32,430 bases of DNA from Desulfobulbaceae bacterium (GCA_011389815.1 JAABTP010000031.1:1-32430); one strand, 5' to 3'. Shown: positions 7,108 through 14,242, numbered from the stretch's first letter. The notes: generated by a model from the letters alone, not told the origin. Program-made: numbers and translations.

Positions 7108-9261
7108 TCATGAAAACTCACGACGAAAACGCCTGTACCCATTGATACGGCGATAAAAATCCAGGCCAAGGCGACGCAGGATGATGGGCGGCCAGATTCC
7201 TGTCTCCAGGATAGCGGGATTCTTGCGCATCTTTATGAAGTTACGATAACGATCCCACAGCGAGAGATGTCCTTCCGTGCGGAAATCAGTATACTCAAAC
7301 ACGCCGAAATTCTCCAGATGATAGAGACGCTCAAAAAACTCAATTTCTTCCACAGTGGGGGTGAAGACCATTCGGGCATGGCGGCGAGCAAACCATTCCG
7401 GTTCTGGCAGGGTACAGCCTGAACGCAAAAAGGCCTGGTTCAACTGGCAGGCATCAGTATAAATCTGCTCCTGTAAGGGAAGTATCTTTTCACGAAAAAG
7501 CCTGCGTTCTTCGGGCAAATCCAAGGTGGTGACCAGCACCTCTCTGTTTTCGGGTTTCAGAACTCCTGCGACCTTGGCAGCTCTGTCCCCACCCACCCAT
7601 TTCACGCGCTCTCTGATTTCCCGCTGATGATCATCCGGCAATGCGGCAAACTGCTCCGGGGTGAAATAACCGTCTGCACTGCCGTGAGAAGCACCAAGCA
7701 TCATCTCGAACAGGGACCGGTTATTATTATACACATTAAAATATGGCAGAGAGCGGGTATTATCAAACAGAATCCCCTGCTTTTTATTATTCTCCAGAGG
7801 GTCTGCTGCGATCAGAAAACCAGTATAATAGCCCTGCATGGCAACACGGCCTTCCAGGATATTATAAATATTCTCCTGAATAGATCCCTTCCAGCCCACA
7901 TCAACAATGGTCAGTCCGTCCTCTTCATAGTCGATTCCCAGCGAATCCAAATAGAGTAAAAAATTGCTTCGCTGCTGTTGTCGTCGCTCTTCATAAACCT
8001 GTTGAAAAGACTCTGCTGCCAGCAAGCTGGAAAATTCAGCACTCTCCACAAAATTGACCACCCGTGCCTCATATTCAATACCAATCTCTGCGCAGAGCGA
8101 TCTGGACAAGGATTCTTCAAAATTCAGACTGAGAAGAAAATCCCTTGGGGCAATATCCCGATAATAAACCAAAAGACGGCTGAAATCTTCTTCCGCCAGA
8201 GGACGTAAAGAGGCAAGAAAAGTGGCTTTGCGGGAAACCAAAAGGTAGTGGGACCGAATAATCTGGCAACCAAAGAGGTCTTCCTGCATCCGATCAAAAA
8301 GTTTTTTCAGAAACTCCCCTTCCTTGGAAAAAAAGACCACATCCTGAGCCTGCTGTTCCTGCAAGGTCACTAAGAGCTTGCGGATAAAGTACCAGAGTGT
8401 GCTACTGATTTCCTTAAACACGCCCTCTGTGGATACAGCCTCTTCAAAACGCTGGCGCAATCGTGTGGATTCGCCGAGCATCTCTGGTTGCCAGCGTTCG
8501 TACATCTCCTTCTGCTGCGGATTGATGAGATAAAGAGCTTGGATCCCCAGGTCATCTGCTCGTTTCACATCAGAGTTAAGATTATCCCCGATCATAAAGA
8601 GCTGTTCCGGTGAACAGCCAAGTTCAGTGCAAACCTTCTGGTATAGACGGCCAGAACTTTTCGCCACTCCATGATCTGCTGAGATATAGATATGATCAAA
8701 CAGACTCCTGATTCCCATGCTTTCCAGTATGACGTGAAACCAGGGACTGGGCAGATAAAAATCTGAAATCAGCACTGTGCTCAATCCCTGGTCCCGTAAC
8801 CAGGCAAGAACCTGTATGCTCTCCTTGCAGGGCTGTTGCACGGCCCTTTCCACCACAGTTTCTATAGAAAGGATTTGCTCCGTAAAACGGGATTCGTCCT
8901 GAAGCGGGGGGATATTCCCCAGTGCTGGCTGTAACAAGGTGCGATACATGGGGGCAAAGGAATGCAGATAAAACTCCAGCTCTCCGCCAGCAGCCTGACT
9001 CTGAACACAGATCTCCCGTTCCAACTCCTGCCGCAGGGCATAAAGCTGGTCTGCCGGGGGGATGTTATACAACAACTCACTATGGAGCTTGGCAGCCAGC
9101 TGCTTGGTGTATTCTGGTTGGATCTCACGAACCGCTAAGGTATCAAAATAATCAAAGCAGAAATACTGCACTCCGGCATCCGCCTGTTGCAGGAGGTGTT
9201 CGCAGACGGTTTCCGGGCTATCCTTGCCGATGGTCCAGGTAACGAGCTTATCTCTGCTCAT
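7108..9261 (-). CDS. Large two-domain HAD-superfamily protein of polysaccharide loci
   Basis: A 717-residue cytosolic protein. Residues about 30-255 form a HAD domain: motif I FDYFDTL with nucleophile Asp37, motif II VLISDFYLP, a motif III lysine in VAKSSGRLY and motif IV MIGDNLNSD. The residue two after Asp37 is Phe rather than the general acid/base Asp of HAD phosphatases, so phosphatase chemistry is uncertain. The C-terminal about 400 residues (DVVFFSKEGEFLKKL..., TIVDVGWKGSIQ) form the conserved second domain seen in long HAD proteins of capsule and O-antigen clusters; its function is unknown. It is first in the operon, and a TATACT box lies at 9302-9307 upstream. It may hydrolyse or transfer a sugar phosphate during glycan assembly. 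Confidence 0.75.
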   Translation of the reverse strand: MSRDKLVTWTIGKDSPETVCEHLLQQADAGVQYFCFDYFDTLAVREIQPEYTKQLAAKLHSELLYNIPPADQLYALRQELEREICVQSQAAGGELEFYLHSFAPMYRTLLQPALGNIPPLQDESRFTEQILSIETVVERAVQQPCKESIQVLAWLRDQGLSTVLISDFYLPSPWFHVILESMGIRSLFDHIYISADHGVAKSSGRLYQKVCTELGCSPEQLFMIGDNLNSDVKRADDLGIQALYLINPQQKEMYERWQPEMLGESTRLRQRFEEAVSTEGVFKEISSTLWYFIRKLLVTLQEQQAQDVVFFSKEGEFLKKLFDRMQEDLFGCQIIRSHYLLVSRKATFLASLRPLAEEDFSRLLVYYRDIAPRDFLLSLNFEESLSRSLCAEIGIEYEARVVNFVESAEFSSLLAAESFQQVYEERRQQQRSNFLLYLDSLGIDYEEDGLTIVDVGWKGSIQENIYNILEGRVAMQGYYTGFLIAADPLENNKKQGILFDNTRSLPYFNVYNNNRSLFEMMLGASHGSADGYFTPEQFAALPDDHQREIRERVKWVGGDRAAKVAGVLKPENREVLVTTLDLPEERRLFREKILPLQEQIYTDACQLNQAFLRSGCTLPEPEWFARRHARMVFTPTVEEIEFFERLYHLENFGVFEYTDFRTEGHLSLWDRYRNFIKMRKNPAILETGIWPPIILRRLGLDFYRRINGYRRFRREFS

Positions 9262-9321
9262 AATAAGCTCTTTTGGCTGTCATTGGTGAATTTCCTCAGA
9301 AAGTATAGTAGTACAGCAGGG

Positions 9322-9434
9322 TTCATATCAGAACTTTCCCCTTTTCCAGCACTTCTCTTGTGAAAGAGTTATCGGCTTTAATAAAATTATCCCATTCCTG
9401 CCTTGTATACACGATCAGATCCATAGGAACCTTA
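9322..9434 (-). repeat. Direct repeat, left copy (MNT 3' end)
   Basis: This 113-bp segment is repeated in the same orientation at 11125-11237 (constant offset 1803, no gaps, about three mismatches). The two copies bracket the genes at 9454-11105. The layout could result from insertion of the intervening block together with a duplicated gene end, or from a tandem duplication followed by loss. Confidence 0.85.
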
Positions 9435-9436
9435 TG
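9328..9436 (-). pseudogene. 3' fragment of a nucleotidyltransferase (MNT) gene
   Basis: The minus strand encodes only the tail KVPMDLIVYTRQEWDNF...EVLEKGKVLI-stop. This is almost identical to the last 36 residues of the complete MNT gene at 11126-11479. The catalytic GSYADG domain is missing. The match to the intact copy is ungapped over 113 bp with about three differences, so this is a recent duplicate. The fragment lies at the left border of the accessory block, just upstream of the polysaccharide operon. Confidence 0.85.
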
Positions 9437-9453
9437 TTGGATTATGTCAGTTG

Positions 9454-9684
9454 TTACGCTTCAGCTCTGATTGCAGAATTTTTTCTTTTCAGCTGTGCCG
9501 CCACCTTATATACCGGTGCAATCTCATATTCTCTCAGAAACCGGTTCATCGCCCGGATTTTTTCTCTCGGAGTTCCAGGAACAATTCCGTCCCCGACTGC
9601 TATCTGATTCCAGATATCCAGCAGATCACCTGTCCGATAGCCTTTGTAATTTTTCGGTAAGTTTTGCTCTTTCATCTTCGGCAC
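9454..9684 (-). CDS. Small conserved-looking protein, function unknown
   Basis: A 76-residue basic protein (NYKGYRTGDLLDIWNQIAV, then REKIRAMNRFLREYEIAPVYKVAAQLKRK). It reads like a folded helical domain, but I cannot assign a family. It overlaps the end of the phosphoribosyltransferase-like gene by about 50-59 bases. The second ATG (9675) has AGGTG six bases upstream and may be the true start. It could be the second gene of a small two-gene unit. Confidence 0.5.
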   Translation of the reverse strand: MPKMKEQNLPKNYKGYRTGDLLDIWNQIAVGDGIVPGTPREKIRAMNRFLREYEIAPVYKVAAQLKRKNSAIRAEA

Positions 9685-9940
9685 CTGTTCTGTTGATCAG
9701 TTCAATGATAATCTTTGCTTCTTCAAATGTCAGGTTTCTTACAAGCTCCCGCGCTTTCACGGGAATGGTCGCATTCTTCAGAGCCTTGCGCATGGAACTA
9801 ACTGTCTGTGGAGGAACCGAAAGTCTTGCGTTCCCGAAATATCCGGCTACGGCTCGCACCGATATTCCAATATGGTCAAGTGATCTGATAACCGAAGCGG
9901 CCGATCCTCCGGTTGTAAAATTATCATCCGTAATGATCAA
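9626..9940 (-). pseudogene. N-terminally truncated phosphoribosyltransferase-like gene
   Basis: The frame opens with IITDDNFTTGGSAASVIRSL. This matches the PRPP-binding loop of type I phosphoribosyltransferases (two acidic residues followed by TTGGS), which in whole enzymes lies more than 80 residues from the N-terminus. A tail of about 80 residues follows (VRAVAGYFGNARL..., then helices). The first codon used here is TTG, and all three frames just upstream contain stops, although AGGAGG lies about 20 bases before it. So the hood and N-terminal half are gone. It might still be translated as a fragment. It overlaps the next small gene. Confidence 0.55.
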
Positions 9941-10099
9941 CTATTAAGTTTTTCAACCTCACCTCCTGCGCCGCCAAACATTAAAATCACTCGCCTGCTC
10001 AACATCACCGCAATAACCCGATACGGAACGAATCCTAAAATTTAATCCGAATTCTGCCGTTGTCCGCAGGTCGGATGCAATGGCTGGATGGCTATATAA

Positions 10100-10549
10100 T
10101 CACGGCAATTGATCGAGATCACTGATATCTTTCGGTCTCCCGCTCGCTTTCTTATTTATTCTGAGATGCTCTGAATTGATGAGGTTTACCTTTATACCGT
10201 CAATAAAGTCAGCTATTCTTTTCTCATAGCATTCCTTAAAACTTACACCTGATATGTCAGTCAGCACCTCAATCCTGACAGGAGGCATTCCCATTCTTAT
10301 CACCTGTCTTCTTTTCAGGAACAGATCAGCACTCAGCTCTGGTAGATCAAACCCGAATTCTTTCAGCACGCCGACCATCTTATCCGCATTTTCGGGAGAA
10401 GTCGCAATCCAGATATCCATATCTCCGGTCGCCCTCGGATATCCGTGATACCCTACAGCGAAACCGCCGATAAGCAGATATTCTACTTTATGAGAGTTCA
10501 GCAGTCTCAAAAACTCTCTGAAGTCTTTCGGTAAGTGGATTGTATCCAT
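10100..10549 (-). CDS. DUF6036/AbiEii-like nucleotidyltransferase, probable TA toxin-type protein
   Basis: A 149-residue nucleotidyltransferase-fold protein. Residues 20-50 show YLLIGGFAVGYHGYPRATGDMDIWI: the GG helix start and the DMD catalytic pair of the polymerase-beta-like superfamily, in the form common to DUF6036/AbiEii/MenT relatives. A basic tail, KASGRPKDISDLDQL, closes it, as is typical of the family. Its start overlaps the preceding 71-residue gene by 62 bases, so the pair is translationally coupled. By family knowledge such pairs behave as TA or defence-type modules that modify RNA with nucleotides. No activity can be inferred directly here. Confidence 0.8.
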   Translation of the reverse strand: MDTIHLPKDFREFLRLLNSHKVEYLLIGGFAVGYHGYPRATGDMDIWIATSPENADKMVGVLKEFGFDLPELSADLFLKRRQVIRMGMPPVRIEVLTDISGVSFKECYEKRIADFIDGIKVNLINSEHLRINKKASGRPKDISDLDQLP

Positions 10550-10703
10550 AAAGTATCTGTCTCATTAGTTCAACAGCGTACATGCGTTCAACCGGTTTTT
10601 TTGACAGCCAGTACTGTTTTTCGTCAGATTCTTCATCAAGAGAGCTTACTGAAAACGATGTCTTATCCATTCTGACACTGTCCAACGGCAATTTTTTTCG
10701 CAT
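10488..10703 (-). CDS. Small partner protein of the DUF6036 nucleotidyltransferase
   Basis: A 71-residue soluble protein containing SFSVSSLDEESDEKQYWLSKKPVERMYAVELMRQILYGYNP. This is a widespread small family that I associate with genes directly upstream of DUF6036-type nucleotidyltransferases. Upstream position, size and long overlap suggest a cognate antitoxin or regulator. That role is inferred from gene order, not demonstrated by a motif. Confidence 0.72.
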   Translation of the reverse strand: MRKKLPLDSVRMDKTSFSVSSLDEESDEKQYWLSKKPVERMYAVELMRQILYGYNPLTERLQRVFETAELS

Positions 10704-10796
10704 AAAATTATCACCTCACAAGTAACCTCCGGCAGCTCCGAAAAAAAGATTGATCAGACACCGGGTACACTGAAACTACAGATATTCATTTACCGC

Positions 10797-11105
10797 TCAT
10801 GCGGCTCTGTTTTCCCGAAGCTTGGCCTTCAGTTTCGAGGACGTGTTTCTCCGCATGATTCCGAGAAACTTTTCGCTTTCTTCAATCTCTCTGTCGATCT
10901 CTGTCTGATGGTCGAAATAGTAGGCGAGAGCGGCATAAATATCCGCAAGGCTCAGGTCGTATTCCGCCGCGATTTCATCTGCGCTTTTTCCCAGATGATC
11001 GTGCCAGACCGCAATATTCCGAACCGTAATTCGGCGTCCCGCAATCCGGGGTCTGCCACCCGCTATTCCCGGAGTGACATCAATATGTCTGTCAAGACTG
11101 CCCAT
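10797..11105 (-). CDS. DUF433 antitoxin-like protein (orphan)
   Basis: A 102-residue protein of the DUF433 (VapB-like) winged-helix family: HIDVTPGIAGGRPRIAGRRITVRNIAVW, then SADEIAAEYDLSLADIYAALAYYFDH. The start at 11105 has GGAGG 7 bases upstream; an upstream ATG (11129) would overlap the MNT stop by ATGA. DUF433 genes usually precede a DUF5615 PIN-like toxin. Here the TGA overlaps a new ATG (ATGAGCGG), but that frame stops after four codons and no toxin follows before 10703. The antitoxin therefore appears orphaned. It is probably co-transcribed with the MNT gene upstream. Confidence 0.78.
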   Translation of the reverse strand: MGSLDRHIDVTPGIAGGRPRIAGRRITVRNIAVWHDHLGKSADEIAAEYDLSLADIYAALAYYFDHQTEIDREIEESEKFLGIMRRNTSSKLKAKLRENRAA

Positions 11106-11124
11106 AACTCTCCCTCCATCTATT

Positions 11125-11237
11125 TTCATATCAGAACTTTCCCCTTTTCCAGCACTTCTCTGGTGAAAGAGTTATCAGCTTTCATAAAATTATCCCATTC
11201 CTGCCTTGTATACACGATCAGATCCATAGGAACCTTA
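11125..11237 (-). repeat. Direct repeat, right copy (end of intact MNT gene)
   Basis: This is the intact partner of the 113-bp repeat at 9322-9434. It covers the last 36 codons and stop of the complete nucleotidyltransferase gene. The match stops at codon RKVP, where the left copy diverges abruptly into unrelated sequence. Confidence 0.85.
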
Positions 11238-11479
11238 CGTTTTAAAAAAGTGAAATATTTTTTTACCGAAGAATAATTCGCGACTCTTTCGTCAAAATCC
11301 TTCGGCATACCGTCTTGATCCAGCACCACAATTAAATCTATATCGCTGTCATCGCCGACTTCTCCGTCTGCATACGAACCGAACAGTACGGCTTTATACG
11401 GATTCAGCTCGGTCAGAATATTTTTCAATTCAGTCAGGTAATTCCGCAACATGCTTTTATGCTCCATAATATATTTCAC
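11126..11479 (-). CDS. Minimal nucleotidyltransferase (MNT domain), antitoxin-like
   Basis: A 117-residue MNT-type protein with the catalytic signature AVLFGSYADGEVGDDSDIDLIVV (residues about 30-52: GSY, then DXD). A C-terminal region with KVPMDLIVYTRQEW follows. In HEPN/MNT systems the MNT protein neutralises a HEPN RNase by adding AMP to it. No HEPN gene is adjacent here; the DUF433 gene follows directly instead. The annotated start is GTG with a GAG-rich site upstream; an ATG four codons later (11467) is an alternative. The last 36 codons are duplicated at 9322-9434. Confidence 0.82.
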   Translation of the reverse strand: MKYIMEHKSMLRNYLTELKNILTELNPYKAVLFGSYADGEVGDDSDIDLIVVLDQDGMPKDFDERVANYSSVKKYFTFLKRKVPMDLIVYTRQEWDNFMKADNSFTREVLEKGKVLI

Positions 11480-11625
11480 AGAAGCTCTTTCATTTAAACC
11501 TGTTCATGCGTTTCATCATACCATGTATCCCGGCTCTGCAAACATTATTTTTGCACCACACAGGAAAGATAGGGAGATGCTTTTGATATTAAAAAGCCCA
11601 AGCATTGCCGCGATGATCAGGGGGC

Positions 11626-11702
11626 ATTTTCCATAAGAGGGATATTACCTGATGCGGGGAGAAGGGGCAAGGGGGATGGCCGATAGTGCGAAGGAATGCC
11701 CT
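11626..11702. repeat. Intergenic direct repeat, copy 1
   Basis: The segment including TTACCTGATGC, GGGGCAAGGGGGATGGC and GTGCGAAGGAATGCCCTGAA recurs in the same orientation at 12184-12262 with a few substitutions and a 1-2 base gap. The two copies flank the MNT/truncated HEPN pair. No coding function is evident. Confidence 0.75.
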
Positions 11703-11718
11703 GAAACCGGGCGGTGAT

Positions 11719-11856
11719 TTAGTTTCGGATAACGGCATCCTGCGTTTTTATATCCTCAAAGAAATCACTACTGCTCATTGTTTCAGTATAGGCAGTTATT
11801 CGTTGCAACGCCTCTCTGATATGACTCAAAAAGTCGCTGTCCGTTCTTTCAGACAT
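11719..11856 (-). pseudogene. Truncated HEPN (DUF86) toxin gene
   Basis: The frame overlaps the MNT stop by 8 bases (ATGTCTGA) and encodes 45 residues: MSERTDSDFLSHIREALQR through DIKTQDAVIRN, then TAA. This is the N-terminal third of a DUF86/HEPN RNase, where the chain normally continues after VIRN with LEIIGEA and a later RX4-6H active site. The active site is absent, so toxicity should be lost. The break coincides with entry into the intergenic repeat copy at 11626-11702. The MNT antitoxin upstream is intact. Confidence 0.8.
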
Positions 11857-12151
11857 AAATAATGCTCCGCTCAATATCCCGGGCGATTCTTTTCACGGTT
11901 ATCCTTCGTACACCTTCCGGTGTCAGAACGTCGGCCTTCTTTCCCAGAATATCCTCAAGATACTCTGTAAACTCGACGAATCGGAGACCGATCGGGCGTT
12001 CAAATTCCGCCACAAGGTCAACATCGCTTTCTTCCGTCTGCTCGCCCCTGGCATAAGAACCGAACAGGCCCAGCCTTTTTACGCCGTACTCTGCCATAAG
12101 ATAGGGATATTTTCCTCGGAGAATTTCAGTAATCTTTTCTTTCGTCAGCAT
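11849..12151 (-). CDS. mntA: MNT-domain nucleotidyltransferase antitoxin (HEPN/MNT type)
   Basis: A 100-residue MNT protein: a helical start MLTKEKITEILRGKYPYL, then RLGLFGSYARGEQTEESDVDLVAEF with the GSYARG loop and the DVD metal-binding pair, and KADVLTPEGVRR with an Asp on the next strand. This is the classical MntA form, which AMPylates its HEPN partner. The ATG at 12151 is preferred over an upstream extension of the frame that runs into the repeat. The partner gene is truncated (11719-11856), so the antitoxin has nothing intact beside it to inhibit. Confidence 0.85.
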   Translation of the reverse strand: MLTKEKITEILRGKYPYLMAEYGVKRLGLFGSYARGEQTEESDVDLVAEFERPIGLRFVEFTEYLEDILGKKADVLTPEGVRRITVKRIARDIERSIIYV

Positions 12152-12183
12152 GATTCCGTTACAGTGTTCTATTTTTCCGCAGG

Positions 12184-12262
12184 ATTTCCACAAGAGAATA
12201 TTACCTGATGCAGGAAGGAGGGGCAAGGGGGATGGCGGAGAGTGCGAAGGAATGCCCTGAAG
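12184..12262. repeat. Intergenic direct repeat, copy 2
   Basis: Second copy of the segment at 11626-11702, just upstream of the MNT gene and next to the last integron attC site. Both copies keep the GGGGCAAGGGGGATGGC core and the following GTGCGAAGGAATGCCCTGAA. Confidence 0.75.
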
Positions 12263-12294
12263 TTGATGGGATTCAGGGCGGTTTGCTTCATTCG

Positions 12295-12357
12295 GTATAA
12301 CGTTGCCGCTCAGCCGCGCGCGCCTTTGGCGCGTCGGCTGGATTAGCCTTGTTATGC
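12295..12357 (-). other. attC-like integron recombination site (cassette 2)
   Basis: On the minus strand a 63-nt imperfect palindrome starts GCATAAC and ends GTTATAC (simple sites). The inner arms are CAGCCGACGCGCC and GGCGCGCGCGGCTG, with an extra base on one side. It starts 4 bases after the cassette gene stop, as is usual for integron cassettes. The extrahelical base and arm asymmetry are typical of attC folded on the bottom strand. Confidence 0.72.
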
Positions 12358-12361
12358 GCTT

Positions 12362-12922
12362 TCATGGAAAATACACCTTCATGACGGCTGAATAGACCAT
12401 TGCGCTGATAATAGATAACAAAATTACATTTGCCACAAGCGAAGCAAGAAGGGTTGGCTTACAGCAGGAATAATATGGCTCTTTTCTAAATTCTTTGTCT
12501 CGATATTTATCAAGGCTTGGAAACTCGATGTTTACATTTGTATCAATTCGGCTGTCCCATTTCCTGTGAATACGTGAAGTTATTAATCTCTCGGCATGAC
12601 GCCGTATGAGTTGAGCACCTTCTATGAAATTTTTGTAATTTGCTATGAAGTAATATGAACCCAATACTGCGCTAAAGAAAATAGTGATGCTACCATTTGT
12701 GTGGCCCAGCACCTGAGTTTTAATATGAAGACCGAAGAACTGCTCTAATTCTTTAGGGAGATGAACAAGAATTATGTTTTCTACATCCTGCCTTAAAGAG
12801 CCTTTATCGATATTGCTATTTTCTCCATCAGCGTTCAAATAACGCCCTTCTATCTTTGCTTCATAGTTGTAGTCAAGATGAACGTTGAATATGAATTCAC
12901 GTTTTTTTCGGAAGATGCTCAT
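12362..12922 (-). CDS. Integron cassette protein with two membrane segments, unknown function
   Basis: A 186-residue protein. A soluble N-terminal part (1-85) is followed by a hydrophobic segment around 85-105 (SITIFFSAVLGSYYFIANY). A charged loop contains EGAQLIRRHAERLITSRI, and the C-terminal helix lies at about 155-182 (LLASLVANVILLSIISAMVY). I recognise no family. It is tightly packed between two attC-like sites, with GGAG before the ATG and its stop 4 bases from the site. The base composition is more AT-rich than the nuclease cassette beside it, which suggests separate origins. Confidence 0.75.
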   Translation of the reverse strand: MSIFRKKREFIFNVHLDYNYEAKIEGRYLNADGENSNIDKGSLRQDVENIILVHLPKELEQFFGLHIKTQVLGHTNGSITIFFSAVLGSYYFIANYKNFIEGAQLIRRHAERLITSRIHRKWDSRIDTNVNIEFPSLDKYRDKEFRKEPYYSCCKPTLLASLVANVILLSIISAMVYSAVMKVYFP

Positions 12923-12938
12923 GACTCTCCTTTTTTAC

Positions 12939-13011
12939 GCATAACGCCAGCCATCACCGGCGGGAATGGAGCGCAGCGGAATTCCCGTCCGTGTGCATGG
13001 CTTTGTTCGGC
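12939..13011 (-). other. attC-like integron recombination site (cassette 1)
   Basis: A 73-nt imperfect palindrome on the minus strand runs from GCCGAAC to GTTATGC. Its arms are AAAGCCATGCACACGG and CCGGTGATGGCTGGCG around GGGAATTCC and GGAATTCCC-like inner arms. It begins 4 bases after the nuclease stop. A chance reading frame through it gives NKAMHTDGNSAALHSRR, a peptide pattern often mis-annotated across attC sites. Confidence 0.78.
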
Positions 13012-13015
13012 ATTT

Positions 13016-14068
13016 TCATTGTTTCAGTCCGTGTTGCTTCACCGCCTTCTCGACGGACTCGCACCACTGGACAAGACTGTCGATTTCCGGCTCCGTCAGG
13101 GGTCGGGTAATCTGACATTTCAGGTCTCGTCCTGCAGGAGCAAAGAGACCTGTTGCCTCTGCCTGCTTCCATAGTCTCTGAATCTCGTCCTCGGGCACTG
13201 CCGACTTCTTCTCTACTCCGCCACGGTCCCGTAAGGTTGTCCGTAACGTTTGTTTGTAGACGGAGTCAGGTGGATACACGAAACACACGGCGACGTGTGT
13301 GCCGTCTAAATCAACATTCAGGGAGAACCCCTTTGTACCCCAATGGATGGGCATGGCTCTGGACTTTGCCAGTTTCAGAATCCGTGCAAAAACGGCTTTG
13401 CCGTTTTCGTCGGCAGAGGCAAGGAATGCATCTTCTGTCACAACAGGTAGGGAACCAGACGAAACCTGCTTCGGTTTCTCCGATTCCGTCCCGACAACGA
13501 TCTCTTGCGAAAGCAGACGGGTACCTCCGTCTGCTTGGAAGAATGTAAACTCCACACATGTGACACGAAGGCCCTTGGAACGAAGGAAAGTCGCTGTCTG
13601 CCGGATCTCAGGCGTAACACGTTGACCGACAATGACAATGCGTTGATCTTTGTTGAATGCGACCGCCTCGTCGGAACCCAGCTCAAAATACTCCCGGTGG
13701 TGTTCGGCAAGGCTCAAGGAGTCGTCATTCAGGTACGACCGGAGAATCCCTTCAAGCTGAGCGGTGTCCAGTCGTTCAGCAAAGGAGACGTATTCGAGGG
13801 ACTGCGCAATCGTATCGCGTGGTGTTCGATCTCGCTTCAACTCGACTACGACGACATCGCCCTCGCGGTCGAGGCCGAGAAGGTCGATGAATCCGCCGAA
13901 GTTTGTAACAACTTGCCGTCCGATGATGAGGATTCGTCCGTCTTCGACAATCCCGTCGGGATTGGATTCCAGCCAATCTTCCAGCACGGCCTCCGCGTGA
14001 TCGACCTGGAAAGGCGTTTGCACGTATTCGCTGAATTGGCCGTCAGGTTGTACGCCGAAGACTCTCAT
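13016..14068 (-). CDS. Integron cassette: NucS/DUF91-like PD-(D/E)XK endonuclease
   Basis: A 350-residue soluble protein. Residues 25-110 form a restriction-endonuclease-like core: LEDWLESNPDGIV, then FIDLLGLDREGDVVVVELKRDRTPRDT. This gives the Asp (about 62) and the ExK pair (ELK) of the PD-(D/E)XK fold in the NucS/DUF91 arrangement, followed by the QSLEYVSF helix. The C-terminal half (about 215-350) is a separate domain with no recognised family; it may bind DNA. GAGGAGA precedes the ATG. It is the first cassette beside the putative attI, where expression from an integron promoter would be strongest. It appears GC-richer than its neighbours. A role in DNA repair or phage defence is plausible but unproven. 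Confidence 0.8.
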   Translation of the reverse strand: MRVFGVQPDGQFSEYVQTPFQVDHAEAVLEDWLESNPDGIVEDGRILIIGRQVVTNFGGFIDLLGLDREGDVVVVELKRDRTPRDTIAQSLEYVSFAERLDTAQLEGILRSYLNDDSLSLAEHHREYFELGSDEAVAFNKDQRIVIVGQRVTPEIRQTATFLRSKGLRVTCVEFTFFQADGGTRLLSQEIVVGTESEKPKQVSSGSLPVVTEDAFLASADENGKAVFARILKLAKSRAMPIHWGTKGFSLNVDLDGTHVAVCFVYPPDSVYKQTLRTTLRDRGGVEKKSAVPEDEIQRLWKQAEATGLFAPAGRDLKCQITRPLTEPEIDSLVQWCESVEKAVKQHGLKQ

Positions 14069-14081
14069 ATTCTCCTCTCAT

Positions 14082-14242
14082 GCCGAACAGTATTAATAAG
14101 TGGAAATTTGTCCTGCTATTGACCGTAATAGGTACCGCAAAAATCCACTTATTCAGATATTGACACGGTAAAAGCGGAAACCTTTTCCACTTATCAATTT
14201 TCACCTACATCTTTCCTCTTATCATGATATACAGCAGCTAAC
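14082..14242 (-). other. Presumed attI region of the integron
   Basis: This gap separates the integrase start from the first cassette. The cassette boundary reads GTTCGGC on the minus strand (14088-14082), the same core as the start of the attC at 13005-13011. Three copies of a 9-mer lie inside: TCCACTTAT at 14144-14152 and 14186-14194, and its inverse ATAAGTGGA at 14096-14104. Direct repeats bound by the integrase are known in attI1. A cassette promoter is expected here, but I see no clear consensus boxes. Confidence 0.6.

Noticed and set aside
12954-13172. 72-residue minus-strand protein ending NKAMHTDGNSAALHSRR
   Set aside because: It lies out of frame in the nuclease gene and runs through the attC site. 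This peptide pattern is a known by-product of attC palindromes.
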